A DNA stretch of 64,000 nucleotides from contig JAXGMQ010000001.1 in the NCBI GenBank assembly GCA_040768585.1, positions 744,001 to 808,000 on the forward strand, written 5' to 3'. Below are positions 8,593 to 17,709 of this stretch, in pieces. Each line of letters opens with the position of its first letter. Within the stretch, counting starts at the first letter, position 1. The notes beneath the pieces were generated by a model. It did no database searches. It was not told the origin of the DNA and saw only the letters and a program-made list of their open reading frames with translations. The position numbers were made by a program, and so were the translations under genes. This DNA is from JAXGMQ01 sp040768585. Its GTDB lineage: Bacteria > Caldisericota > Caldisericia > JAAYUI01.

Positions 8593-9744
8593 TTATTTTT
8601 GCTCCTTCAGCAGTTCTTCGTATATCGAGAAGTCAACACACATATCAACAGCTTTTTCGTCAGTCACACCCTTAAGTTCTCCACTGTATTTGCCCATCTC
8701 ATTCATGACCTCTGCCCATGTTGCGACGCCGTCCCGCCAGGTTTCGCTTGGAGTGTTATGATAAATAATAGTTGGAATCGACATGTCTTCAACACCCTCT
8801 TTGAGTCCCAGGAATTCGTAGGCAACAGCAACCGCATCAACCGGATTTGCGTTGATGTAGTCAGTAGCATTCATTATAAGCCTGAGGAATTCCTTGACAT
8901 AAGCTCTGTTACCATCGACAAAACCTGTTGTGCTACAAACCATGCAACAAGGGTGATTTTCCCACATCCCCTCTGGCGGAAGCACCGAAAGCTCTGTGAT
9001 AAACTTAGCCACACCCTCAACAATAGCCTGGGCTGGGGTTGGCTGGTTGGCAACAAACCCGTCAATCAAACCGGCTGCTAGGTTTGTGGTCATGTTGTCC
9101 TGTCCCTTTTGGTTAATCCAGAGTACCATCGCGTCGGTGTTGGTCGGATCCTCTGTTTGTGTAATACCAACCTCGATAAATGCTTTCTGGGCAATGATGT
9201 ACTGAACGGCAGTCGGAGCCTTGTAGCCCAATTTTATCTGCTCTGTCGAGTTTTTAACAAACTCCACAAACTCATTCCAGTTCTCCACGGGCATTTCATT
9301 TTTGACAACAAGCTGGTCACCTGAGTTCTGCAAAGGCATAAGGATTCTGACGTTCTTACCCTTATCAACCACACCCATAACGGCAGGAACTCCACCAAAC
9401 CCAACATCAAAAAGGTCAGCTAAGAGGTTGTTGGTCATCTCAGCGCCCCCCTTTGACTTCACAAGCTGCACCTGGGCTATTGGCCCACCGTTTTCTGTGT
9501 GAAGAACATAAAGCTCTTTGGGCTTGGTTTCTGTGAGCCACACACCACTGTCTTTGAAACCTTCACCCTTCAATGCAGCCACATAGAGAGCCAGGTGATG
9601 ATCCTGGTTGACATGCCCAACCCTCAGAAGAGGCAGCTCATTAACATCGACCTTTTCTTGTGGAGCAGGCTCATCAACACCACAAGCCGCAAAAAGAGTC
9701 AGGAAAAGCAATCCAACTAGAACAAACGACAAAAAACGTTTCAT
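8593..9744 (-). CDS. ABC transporter substrate-binding lipoprotein, NMT1/SsuA-like
   Basis: 383 residues. The signal ends in lipobox FAAC (residue about 20), so it is anchored outside the membrane. The mature protein has the NMT1/SsuA-type fold pattern: LRVGHVNQDHHLALYVA at the start, GFGGVPAVMGVVDKG, then a VANQPTPAQA hinge. An unusual NHPCCMVCSTTGF segment places three cysteines in the likely ligand cleft region. The ATG at 9744 follows AGGAGGTTGATTTG; the TTG one codon earlier is not needed. First gene of the importer operon. The ligand is unknown (sulfonate, thiamine precursor or another small compound). Confidence 0.88.
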   Translation of the reverse strand: MKRFLSFVLVGLLFLTLFAACGVDEPAPQEKVDVNELPLLRVGHVNQDHHLALYVAALKGEGFKDSGVWLTETKPKELYVLHTENGGPIAQVQLVKSKGGAEMTNNLLADLFDVGFGGVPAVMGVVDKGKNVRILMPLQNSGDQLVVKNEMPVENWNEFVEFVKNSTEQIKLGYKAPTAVQYIIAQKAFIEVGITQTEDPTNTDAMVLWINQKGQDNMTTNLAAGLIDGFVANQPTPAQAIVEGVAKFITELSVLPPEGMWENHPCCMVCSTTGFVDGNRAYVKEFLRLIMNATDYINANPVDAVAVAYEFLGLKEGVEDMSIPTIIYHNTPSETWRDGVATWAEVMNEMGKYSGELKGVTDEKAVDMCVDFSIYEELLKEQK

Positions 9745-9778
9745 CAAATCAACCTCCTAAGGTTTAGTTTGGCGCTTA

Positions 9779-9831
9779 GGCGGTTGATAAAGTGCAACAA
9801 ACCGCCTTGCCTGGCAGGAAAACTTCCTGCC
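9779..9831 (-). promoter_or_regulatory. Two hairpins in the leader of the ABC importer operon
   Basis: Two inverted repeats lie 35-87 bp upstream of the binding-protein start: GGCAGGAA-aac-TTCCTGCC (9813-9831) and GGCGGTT ... AACCGCC (9779-9806). Neither is followed by a T-run. I do not recognise a riboswitch consensus. They may be transcription-factor sites or a leader structure. Confidence 0.35.
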
Positions 9832-9944
9832 CAAGTTTTGCTCAAAGCGATCTGTTTTTCATAAATAACTCATCCTTTGTCATATCAACGGTACAAATTG
9901 TAGAACAAAAGTCAGTATTTTCAACAAGCCCTGATTCAGTGTGT

Positions 9945-12900
9945 CTATTTCACAAGCAGGGAAAGAGAATTGTTGATTTCTAATATATTCTCCTTCCTGT
10001 AGGTGTAGCCTGTCTTTCTATAGAATCCAAACAAACTCTCCATCTGCTCAACTGCAAAGTTGTAGAGTCTCCTTTTTTCAAAAGCATCAAGATTGTCATC
10101 CTGAGCAATCCTGTCTCTCGTCAAAGCAATCACATTCTCGGTGACACGGATCCTTTTCTCTGCGTACTTGAGTTCGCTCATCAATAGAATAGAAATTGCG
10201 GAATTCACCTTACTTACCGTGAGTTTCCACTTTGAGTAATCATGCTTCACGCCAAAAATTCTTGTCTTGTGCCCATTGGAATGAAACATTCTTAGGTAGT
10301 ATATTTCGGCATCCAGTAACTCTATTGTTGCATCGTCGTCATTCAAATTTTGTACCAATTCGGTGACCCTATCCAGATTTCTTCTCGCTTTTACCATCTC
10401 ATTGCCGTTGATGTTAACGGTGGCAAGTTTGGTGAACATCTTGGCGTCAAAAAGTCTTCTGCTTGTTTTGTCTGGCGCCGGGAAAAACTTCTGTAGACGA
10501 TTTACCAATTTTGCCAATTCGCTTTTGTCCTCAATGTAGTTGTGTAATTCTAGTTCACACATCAACACCTTAACAAACCAGCGCTCATTCGAGAGTTCAA
10601 GGCACTTTTGCTTTACGAATTCTACTAAATCAACCGCCAATTGGCTGCACCCCGAAAGGCAATGGTGATCTAGCAGTAATTCCACCCATCCAATGACGTA
10701 CTTGTCCAACGGCACCTTGTATATCAATTCATTCAAATAAAGGAGGTGCTTTTGATATTTATCAAACTCTCCCACGTCTCTTATCGCATGGGCATAAATC
10801 AGCAACAACTGGGTGGGCAACGAATCGGTGTCACAATCATCAGTCAGATTGAGTGCTTTCTCGCATGTCTTTGAGGCTTCCCTGTATTTGCCCATATGAA
10901 ATTGCGTTGTGGCGACCTGGGCAAGAAGATCGATTTCTTCTTTCTTGGTTGGACATTTAACAACATACTGCAACGCCTTTTCAAAATAGTTTAGGCCAAT
11001 GTCATGATTCCCCAAACTACATTGAACGGTCGCAAACATACTTAAACCCCTCATATACATTAGGGGGTTGTCTTCCTTGTCGACAAGGTCAAGATAGGCA
11101 AACAAACACTCCTCAGCCTCTTCATGTCTGTCCAACTGCATTAGATATCTCGCTTTTACGGATAGAAACCTTGTTTTCAGACTACGATCTTCAACCTTGT
11201 CAAAATAGCGCTCAGCCTCTCTAAGGCTTTCCAAATCCATCCCTTCACAATCATCGATGAAGGAAAATGTAAAAAGCGATGCATAAACACTGGGCAACAA
11301 ACCACCCGGAATCGCGCCTTTTTTTATGTCCCGTAAAATTCTTTTCGTAAGTAATAAATTCTTTTCTGTGTCACCAAGATTGAAATACAACTCTTTCAAG
11401 CGGCAGAGAAGGCGACAATACACATTCACATCCGTCACCAAATCCAAAAATGGTTCAATTTCAGAGAGAATTTTAAGCGCTTTCTCGTGATGCATGATAA
11501 AAGCACTTATCTTATCGTAGAAATAGGCTGCCTTGTTGTGGTTACCTGATTTCAGATATTGTCTGGCGATTGTGATGTTTAAATCAGTATCTTGGCACCC
11601 ATTACTTTGCAGCTCAAGAGTTGATGCAACATCCGCTGCTATCTTTGCATGCCTCATATCATCGAGTCTATCAAGAACTACTTCCTGCAAATGACTTGTG
11701 GCAGACTCAACAAGAATCACGCCATCGTGCATCTCTTCTTTTATTAGTCCGCTCAACTGCAAGTTTTTGATTGTCTGCTCAAACTCGTAATTAAAAAGTC
11801 TTGACACCGGTCTTAGAAATTTGTAATTAACGGGTCTGCCAACTACCGCCAATATGTTCAATATGAGCGCAGCTTCCCTTGAGACTCCATCCAGAATAAG
11901 TGTATAGTGCTGTTTAAGGCTATCTTCGGTATCATCGATTATTACGCTATCAGCTCCTGTTTTCAGGATATCCAACAGCCTCACTATCCTTTGTGGTTCA
12001 CCATTTGATAGTCTTTCAATCCAATTGAGCTCTCCTTCTTCAGGTGGTCTTTTTAAAAATGATTCCGCCATTGCAAATATGTCAGCTTTTGAGAGGCAAC
12101 CAAGCTCAATCTTTGTGACATATGGACTAACTTCAGACAAATCCAAAATGTTGCTCTCGCCGGTTACACAAACCAGCGTCTTTCGATTTTTTATTTTTTT
12201 TGTCAGTTTGTTGACAACATCGATTGTGAGTTTGTCCATAGGCTCATCAAAGGCAAAAACCGCTGGAATATCAGGGAGCACCGACAAGAGAATATCGCAG
12301 ATAAAATCAGAACAGTCTACCTGCTCAAACAATCTTGACTCCTTCGCTGGTATTTCGAGCTTTGCAGCAAACTTTGGCGACAAATCTCTTATAAAGTTTG
12401 CATGGTTGTCCCAGGATTTCGTGTCCATTTGAAGTTCAGATTCCGCAAGGCAGTCAAGAAGATAACCCACTGCAGGTCTTGCCAAGTATTCATCCCTCGG
12501 CTTACAGGAGAAATATCTTCCCCCCTGGGCAAGAACTTCAATTTTTATCTCATCGAGCATCCTAGATTTTCCGAAACCCTTCGACCCAAGAATCTCGATG
12601 ATCTGCCCTTTCCCCAAACCGATTTGTGAAAGGGATCTCAAGACACGCTCAAATTCAGCGCTCCTCCCAACAAAAGGCACACGAGCAATCCCTTCATCTC
12701 GAAGCGGTGTTGGATTCCACAAATCCTGCAATTCTCCGTTTTTGTTACAGCGCACAAGCTCTTTTTTGAGTTCTTCTGGTGTTTGGAATCTGTCCTCAGG
12801 ATTCTTTTCCAGGAGTTTCATCACAATTTTCTCAATAAATGGGGATATATCAGGATTTTTTACACCTGGCCTCGGAAGGGGTTCGTTTAGTATCTTCTGC

Positions 12901-13538
12901 ACCTGGTTTGATAGACCCAATCCTTCAAAAGGATTTTCACCAGTCAACACCTCGTACATGAGCATGCCCAGGGAATACAAGTCTGAGCGAATATCTAGGG
13001 TATAGCCTATCACGTGTTCTGGTGACATATATGGCACCGTCCCCACCAATGCGTCTTGCCTTGCAATCCTTGCGCCTCTGGCGCAATCAAACGCAATTGA
13101 GAAATCAACAAGCACAGGTTTTCCTTCATCAATGAGGATGTTATCAGGCTTCAAGTCCCTATGAACAATCGACAGACTATTCAACTCTGAGAGTGCGTCT
13201 GCAATGTCTATGAAAATCTTTGTGAATAGATCAAACGAGAACTGAGAGTTGGCAAACCACTCGATGAGCGGTACCCCAGACACATACTCCATCGCACACC
13301 AATACAGCCCACCCGCTTCGTCGAATCCACTCCCTATGAACTCTACAACGTTATCGTGTCTTATCCTGGAGAGTAAATCGACCTCCTTAACAAAGCGTTC
13401 TCTGGCTCTCTCGTTTGGGGGTGTAACAACCTTGACCGCCACCTTCCTGCCGGTGGCGTTATCGTGCGCAAGGTAAACCTTACCCATACCACCAACGCCC
13501 AACACCTTCTCAACGAAAAACCGCGAAGCTATAAACAT
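9945..13538 (-). CDS. Giant Ser/Thr protein kinase fused to NTPase and TPR-like repeats (PknK/MalT-like architecture)
   Basis: 1197 residues. Residues about 1-265 are a Hanks-type kinase: Gly loop LGVGGMGKVY, VAVKVV lysine, HRDLKPDN catalytic loop, then DFS in place of the usual DFG, and a P+1 region VGTVPYMSPEH. A linker leads to a P-loop ATPase (EILGSKGFGKSRML, near residue 315), with Walker B-like FAFDEP. From about residue 640 to the end are helical TPR-like repeats with no membrane helix. This is the layout of STAND signal proteins with a kinase input. It starts 42 bp after the stop of the phosphofructokinase gene, same strand, and may be co-transcribed with it. Confidence 0.9.
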   Translation of the reverse strand: MFIASRFFVEKVLGVGGMGKVYLAHDNATGRKVAVKVVTPPNERARERFVKEVDLLSRIRHDNVVEFIGSGFDEAGGLYWCAMEYVSGVPLIEWFANSQFSFDLFTKIFIDIADALSELNSLSIVHRDLKPDNILIDEGKPVLVDFSIAFDCARGARIARQDALVGTVPYMSPEHVIGYTLDIRSDLYSLGMLMYEVLTGENPFEGLGLSNQVQKILNEPLPRPGVKNPDISPFIEKIVMKLLEKNPEDRFQTPEELKKELVRCNKNGELQDLWNPTPLRDEGIARVPFVGRSAEFERVLRSLSQIGLGKGQIIEILGSKGFGKSRMLDEIKIEVLAQGGRYFSCKPRDEYLARPAVGYLLDCLAESELQMDTKSWDNHANFIRDLSPKFAAKLEIPAKESRLFEQVDCSDFICDILLSVLPDIPAVFAFDEPMDKLTIDVVNKLTKKIKNRKTLVCVTGESNILDLSEVSPYVTKIELGCLSKADIFAMAESFLKRPPEEGELNWIERLSNGEPQRIVRLLDILKTGADSVIIDDTEDSLKQHYTLILDGVSREAALILNILAVVGRPVNYKFLRPVSRLFNYEFEQTIKNLQLSGLIKEEMHDGVILVESATSHLQEVVLDRLDDMRHAKIAADVASTLELQSNGCQDTDLNITIARQYLKSGNHNKAAYFYDKISAFIMHHEKALKILSEIEPFLDLVTDVNVYCRLLCRLKELYFNLGDTEKNLLLTKRILRDIKKGAIPGGLLPSVYASLFTFSFIDDCEGMDLESLREAERYFDKVEDRSLKTRFLSVKARYLMQLDRHEEAEECLFAYLDLVDKEDNPLMYMRGLSMFATVQCSLGNHDIGLNYFEKALQYVVKCPTKKEEIDLLAQVATTQFHMGKYREASKTCEKALNLTDDCDTDSLPTQLLLIYAHAIRDVGEFDKYQKHLLYLNELIYKVPLDKYVIGWVELLLDHHCLSGCSQLAVDLVEFVKQKCLELSNERWFVKVLMCELELHNYIEDKSELAKLVNRLQKFFPAPDKTSRRLFDAKMFTKLATVNINGNEMVKARRNLDRVTELVQNLNDDDATIELLDAEIYYLRMFHSNGHKTRIFGVKHDYSKWKLTVSKVNSAISILLMSELKYAEKRIRVTENVIALTRDRIAQDDNLDAFEKRRLYNFAVEQMESLFGFYRKTGYTYRKENILEINNSLSLLVK

Positions 13539-13580
13539 TGAGCGTCAGAGGCAGTTTTTATGCTGTGCGCATCACGTACA

Positions 13581-14582
13581 TCAATAAAAGAGTTTTGCGT
13601 ACTCAAACAGTTTTGGGTCTGGTTTTCTGCGTTCTCTAGTGGCTGCATCCATGTCGGCGGGTACGATGAGTCCCGCCTTGAGCGCTGTCATCTTGCCGAC
13701 CTCACCACGCTTTAGCAACTCGACCGCCTCATAGCCAAATCTTGTTGCAAGAGTCCTGTCTGTGACGGTTGGAGACCCACCACGCTGGAGGTGACCAAGG
13801 ACTGTGTATCTCGAATCGATATTGGCTCTCTTCTCAATCTCCGTTGCCAGCTTTGCACCGACTCCCGTCTGAGGGGAATCACCTGGTGTGAAAGGCATTC
13901 CATCGACTTGTGCGCAATCTGTTATCACGATTATTGAAAAGTTTTTGCCTGCGGCGTTTCTGTGCTCGATGTGACGAACAACATCATCAAACGAAACGTG
14001 AATCTCAGGCGTGATAATGTAGTCAGCTCCACCGGCCAAACCACCCATCAGGGCAATCCAACCAGAACCACCGCCCATCACCTCTACAACCATGACGCGG
14101 TGGTGCGATGATGCCGTGGTGTGCAGCCTATCAAGTGATTCGGTCACAAAATTAGAGGCAGAATCAAAACCGATGCAAGATTCTGTGCAAGAGACATCAT
14201 TGTCAATCGTCGCTGGGATGCCAACCGTTGCATAACCCGCCTCGTTGAGCCTTGAGGCGATGCGAAGCGAGGCAAATCCACCAATGACAACAAGAGATGT
14301 CAGTGAGTACTTTTTGAAATTCTCCTGGAATGCTTCAAACTCGCTCTCGGATGTGAAGGGATCCCACCTGCCGGAACCGAGGATTGAACCGCCAAGATAG
14401 AGGATACCTGAGACGTGTCTTTTGTGCATGACAAAGACGTCGTCTTTGATGAGACCTTTCCAGCCATTTCTGACGCCAACGACCTCATAACCGAGATCGA
14501 GACCCTTCCTGACGACAGCTCTAATTGCAGCGTTGAGACCTGGGCAATCTGCTCCTGATGTGACGACTCCGATTCTTCTCAT
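13581..14582 (-). CDS. pfkA: 6-phosphofructokinase family protein with aberrant phosphoryl-donor site
   Basis: 333 residues, normal length for a PfkA-family enzyme (fructose-6-phosphate to fructose-1,6-bisphosphate). Sugar-phosphate residues are kept: LGSGRWDPF (Arg72 equivalent), GIPATIDNDV with the catalytic Asp, EVMGGGSGW. The donor site is odd: SGADCPGLN replaces SGGDAPGMN, and GGFAS replaces GGDGS (ATP enzymes) or GGDDT (PPi enzymes), so the Mg-binding Asp is missing. MGG replaces MGR. It lies 11 bp behind the membrane pyrophosphatase gene, which invites a PPi link. It could use an unusual donor or have lost activity. Confidence 0.88.
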   Translation of the reverse strand: MRRIGVVTSGADCPGLNAAIRAVVRKGLDLGYEVVGVRNGWKGLIKDDVFVMHKRHVSGILYLGGSILGSGRWDPFTSESEFEAFQENFKKYSLTSLVVIGGFASLRIASRLNEAGYATVGIPATIDNDVSCTESCIGFDSASNFVTESLDRLHTTASSHHRVMVVEVMGGGSGWIALMGGLAGGADYIITPEIHVSFDDVVRHIEHRNAAGKNFSIIVITDCAQVDGMPFTPGDSPQTGVGAKLATEIEKRANIDSRYTVLGHLQRGGSPTVTDRTLATRFGYEAVELLKRGEVGKMTALKAGLIVPADMDAATRERRKPDPKLFEYAKLFY

Positions 14583-14593
14583 TTATAATCCTC

Positions 14594-16630
14594 CTATCCT
14601 GCAATCATATTAATGATAAACGGGATAAACAGCAATGATATAACTGACATGAGTTTTATCAAAATATTAATCGATGGGCCAGTGGTATCCTTGAGCGGGT
14701 CACCAACCGTGTCCCCGACTACTGTTGCCTTGTGCTCATCTGAACCTTTGCCAGCGCCTTTTGGATCTGCTTCAATGAACTTCTTAGCGTTATCCCACGC
14801 ACCACCAGCGTTTGCCATAAAGATTGCAAGCAATACACCTGTAAGGGTAGCTCCTGCCAACATTCCACCAAGCGCTTCTTTGCCATGACCTCCAAAAACG
14901 AAGTACACGGCAAAAGGTACCGTAACCATGAGAACCGACGGCACAACCATCTGCTTGAGGGCACCACTCGTCGCAATTGAGACAGTTCTCTTGTAGTCTG
15001 GGTCTGCTTTGCCAGACAGCAATCCAACGGTTTCCTTGAATTGTCTCCTGACCTCAGCGACGACAAGGCTGGCTGATGAACCAACAGCGCTCATCGTCAT
15101 AGCAGAAAAGAGAGCGGGCATCGCAACACCCACGAATCCACCAGCAAGAACATAGGGGTTGAGGAAGTTGAGTTCTGTCAGCCCAACCGCCTGAGTGTAA
15201 GCAACAAAGAGCGCAAGCGCGGTGAGGGCTGCTGAGCCAATCGCAAACCCTTTGCCCATGGCAGCCGTTGTGTTGCCTAGTGAATCCAGATTGTCGGTTA
15301 TCTCTCTGACACTCTCTGGTAATCCACCCATCTGAGCGATACCACCAGCGTTATCGGCTATCGGGCCATAGGCATCCACCGCGAGGGTTGCCGCGAGGGT
15401 TGAGAGCATACCAACACCAGCCAAGGCAATTCCGAAGATGCCGGCAGCAGAGAAGGCGACAACGATTGCACCAGCGATAATAAGAATCGGCAAAACAGCT
15501 GATTCCATACCAACACCAAGTCCGGCAATAATGTTAGTGGCGGGTCCACCTTTACTCTGACTGGCAATATATCTGATAGGCTTTGCCGAGGTGTAGTATG
15601 TTGTGACAATACCAATGGCAATACCAGCGATCAATCCACCTGCTGTTGCCATGAAATAACTTGGCTCTCCCCATTCTGTGAAGTTTGCCAGGTAGTACTG
15701 CGCCGCAAGCGAGAGAGCTCCCGCAATATACGTCCCAAGTTGAAGTCCCAGAGACGGTTTTACCTTGCCCGTCTTGGCTCCAAATTTGACAACCAGTATA
15801 CCAATTATTGATGAAAGCAGACCGAGAGCAGCAAGCAGGAGAATGAAGATAACCTTGTCTGCATCAAAACCAGTTGCCACAGAGGCAAGCACAAGCGAGG
15901 ATACAATCGCGCCAACATAAGATTCATAAAGATCAGCGCCCATACCAGCGACATCGCCAACGTTATCACCGACGTTATCAGCAATGACTGCGGGATTTCT
16001 TGGGTCATCCTCTGGGATGCCGGCTTCAACCTTACCCACAAGGTCAGCGCCTACATCAGCAGCCTTTGTGAAGATGCCACCACCGACTCTGGCAAAAAGA
16101 GCAACAAACGAAGCGCCGACGGAGAATCCAACAAGGATTCCTGTCATCTCCGCAACACTGATATCAGGAATATTAGAGAATATGGTGAAGAAACCCGTGA
16201 CACCAATAATTCCAAGCGATGAGACAACGAGACCCATGACAGCTCCGCCCGAGTACGCCATCTCAAGGGCTTTTCCTTCACCTTGTTTGAAAGCTGCCTG
16301 GCTCGTGCGGTTGTTGGCAAGAGTTGCTATGTTCATACCAATAAAACCTGCAAGTATTGAGAACATGGCTCCGCACAAGAATGCAAGGAGGGCCCAGCCT
16401 CCGATTATAAGATAAATGCCTATCGCAAACGGAACAGCGGCAACAAGCATGTACTGGTATTCTTTGACAAGAAAGGCGAAAGCTCCGGAACGGATGGCTC
16501 CTGCTATCTTTCTGAGTTTCCCATCCCCAGGGTCACCTTTTGCAATCCCTACTCCCAGCGCCAACGCAGTGAGAAGCCCAAGCACACCAACACCAATCGG
16601 CACCAAGTATTGAAACACGAGACCCCGCAC
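14594..16630 (-). CDS. hppA: K+-dependent ion-translocating membrane pyrophosphatase
   Basis: 678 residues, about 16 membrane helices. Catalytic loops are present: DVGADLVGKVEAGIPEDDP, then NPAVIADNVGDNVGDVAGMG, and near the C-terminus the second Asp/Lys cluster (DTVGDPLKDTTGPSINI). The site that decides potassium dependence reads GNTTAAMGKGF; Ala at this place marks K+-dependent enzymes (Lys in independent ones). It hydrolyses PPi and pumps H+ and/or Na+; I cannot separate these by eye. The start is a GTG at 16630, only 17 bp after the tRNA-Val 3' end, behind AAAAGGGG. Followed at once by the pfkA-like gene. Confidence 0.93.
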   Translation of the reverse strand: MRGLVFQYLVPIGVGVLGLLTALALGVGIAKGDPGDGKLRKIAGAIRSGAFAFLVKEYQYMLVAAVPFAIGIYLIIGGWALLAFLCGAMFSILAGFIGMNIATLANNRTSQAAFKQGEGKALEMAYSGGAVMGLVVSSLGIIGVTGFFTIFSNIPDISVAEMTGILVGFSVGASFVALFARVGGGIFTKAADVGADLVGKVEAGIPEDDPRNPAVIADNVGDNVGDVAGMGADLYESYVGAIVSSLVLASVATGFDADKVIFILLLAALGLLSSIIGILVVKFGAKTGKVKPSLGLQLGTYIAGALSLAAQYYLANFTEWGEPSYFMATAGGLIAGIAIGIVTTYYTSAKPIRYIASQSKGGPATNIIAGLGVGMESAVLPILIIAGAIVVAFSAAGIFGIALAGVGMLSTLAATLAVDAYGPIADNAGGIAQMGGLPESVREITDNLDSLGNTTAAMGKGFAIGSAALTALALFVAYTQAVGLTELNFLNPYVLAGGFVGVAMPALFSAMTMSAVGSSASLVVAEVRRQFKETVGLLSGKADPDYKRTVSIATSGALKQMVVPSVLMVTVPFAVYFVFGGHGKEALGGMLAGATLTGVLLAIFMANAGGAWDNAKKFIEADPKGAGKGSDEHKATVVGDTVGDPLKDTTGPSINILIKLMSVISLLFIPFIINMIAG

Positions 16631-16647
16631 CCCTTTTTTTTGTGGAA

Positions 16648-16722
16648 TGGTGGGCGAAACAGGATTCGAACCTGTGACCTCTTCCGTGTGAGGGAAGCGC
16701 TCTACCGCTGAGCCATTCGCCC
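16648..16722 (-). tRNA. tRNA-Val (anticodon CAC)
   Basis: 75 nt including an encoded CCA. The acceptor stem GGGCGAA pairs with TTCGCCC. The anticodon stem CTTCC/GGAAG encloses loop CTCACAC, giving anticodon CAC for GUG codons. The T arm contains GGTTCGAATCC. The gene has its own promoter (16734-16761), and the 3' end is only 17 bp from hppA, so hppA is probably made by read-through from the tRNA promoter. Confidence 0.96.
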
Positions 16723-16733
16723 GACAAAATCAC

Positions 16734-16761
16734 ATTCTAATTCTATCTCTTACCAAGTCAA
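16734..16761 (-). promoter_or_regulatory. Promoter for tRNA-Val and probably hppA operon
   Basis: Minus strand: -35 TTGACT (16756-16761), 16-bp spacer, -10 TAGAAT (16734-16739), ending 11 bp before the tRNA 5' end. It is divergent from the tetR promoter, with the two -35 boxes 21 bp apart. Confidence 0.65.
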
Positions 16762-16782
16762 TATTCGTTTTTAATAAGACAA

Positions 16783-16810
16783 TTGACAAAATGGAAATTT
16801 AGACTAGACT
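16783..16810 (+). promoter_or_regulatory. Promoter of the tetR operon
   Basis: -35 TTGACA (16783-16788), 16-bp spacer, -10 TAGACT (16805-16810). Transcription should start near 16817, inside the operator. The leader of about 24 nt has no Shine-Dalgarno sequence. Confidence 0.6.
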
Positions 16811-16838
16811 GAGTTACAACTCACTGAGTAATAACTCA
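16810..16838 (+). promoter_or_regulatory. Tandem palindromic operators, probable TetR autoregulation
   Basis: Two 14-bp palindromes, TGAGTTACAACTCA (16810-16823) and TGAGTAATAACTCA (16825-16838), share the form TGAGTnAnnACTCA. They lie 15 bp apart between the -10 box and the ATG at 16841. The position suits a steric block by the regulator encoded immediately downstream. Confidence 0.65.
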
Positions 16839-16840
16839 TT

Positions 16841-17434
16841 ATGACACAATCACTGAAAACAAGAGACCAGAAAAGGAAAGAGACTCAAACTAAAATCCTT
16901 CGAGTTACTCTCGACAGGGTTTCAGTAGACGGATTCATGGGAGTCAACACATACGATATTGCAAGAGACGCTGGCGTATCGCACGGGACGGTGTTTCTTC
17001 ACTACCCCACCAAGGAAAAACTCATCACATCAGCTATGATGAAATTTGCTGATGATGTCACAACCAGGATGCGAAAACTCACAAACTGCGACATGGGATT
17101 GAAATCACTCCTATTGGCTCATCTTGACGTGCTTTGTGAATTCGAGGATATCTATACAAAATTCATAGCCGAGACTCCCCATATGTCCGAGGAGATGAGA
17201 GTAACACTCATCACGGTTCAAGGCGCAATCTCACACACGCTGTACGTAACAGCAAAGAGGGAAATAGAAAAGGGTGTTATCAAACCATTCCCAATGGATA
17301 TGCTGTTTAACAGCTGGATTGGACTGGTGCATCACTATCTCCTGAACAAAGAACTCTTTGCGCCGGGAAGGTCTGTGATAAAAGAGAGAGGCAATTCACT
17401 CGTTGACCATTTCTTCGAGATGGTCAAAAAATAG
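16841..17434 (+). CDS. TetR/AcrR family transcriptional regulator
   Basis: 197 residues. The N-terminal helix-turn-helix is clear: ETQTKILRVTLDRVSVDGF, then TYDIARDAGVSHGTVFLHYPTKEKL. The C-terminal 130 residues are a helical ligand/dimerisation domain without identifiable ligand. It starts directly after a pair of palindromic operators. It leads an operon with a zinc-ribbon protein (29 bp downstream) and an alkyltransferase-like protein, so it probably controls these in response to a small molecule or stress. Confidence 0.9.
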   Translation: MTQSLKTRDQKRKETQTKILRVTLDRVSVDGFMGVNTYDIARDAGVSHGTVFLHYPTKEKLITSAMMKFADDVTTRMRKLTNCDMGLKSLLLAHLDVLCEFEDIYTKFIAETPHMSEEMRVTLITVQGAISHTLYVTAKREIEKGVIKPFPMDMLFNSWIGLVHHYLLNKELFAPGRSVIKERGNSLVDHFFEMVKK

Positions 17435-17463
17435 GAAGATTTAAAAAATGGAGGATGAAAAAC

Positions 17464-17709
17464 ATGGACAAAGTTTGTATTTCATGCGGAATGCCGATGA
17501 GAAACGCAGAAGATTTCCCAAATGGTGACACCACCAAGGATTACTGCGTCTATTGCGCAAGGCCAGACGGCACAATGAAATCCTGGGATGAGGCGGTTGA
17601 GGGCATGACGGGATTCCTGGTCAGCTCACAGGGGCTTGACAAGGAGGTCGCAAAAGAGATGGCGGAGAAAAATCTTGCCAAACTTCCAGCCTGGAAAGAC
17701 AGAAAATAA
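17464..17709 (+). CDS. Small zinc-ribbon protein
   Basis: 81 residues. Two Cys pairs, CISCGMPM and CVYCARPDG, with a spacer of about 25 residues form a putative zinc ribbon of the PF12674 type; the rest (MTGFLVSSQGLDKEVAKEMAE) is helical. The start is the second ATG (17464), 9 bases after GGAGG; the ATG at 17455 abuts the ribosome binding site. It lies between tetR and the alkyltransferase-like gene, whose ATG directly follows its stop. The role is unknown; a nucleic-acid or protein-binding adaptor is likely. Confidence 0.82.
   Translation: MDKVCISCGMPMRNAEDFPNGDTTKDYCVYCARPDGTMKSWDEAVEGMTGFLVSSQGLDKEVAKEMAEKNLAKLPAWKDRK

Noticed and set aside
9745..9944. Riboswitch (thiamine, SAM or cobalamin) ahead of the ABC importer
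   Set aside because: Hairpins are present but none of the conserved cores that I know appears.
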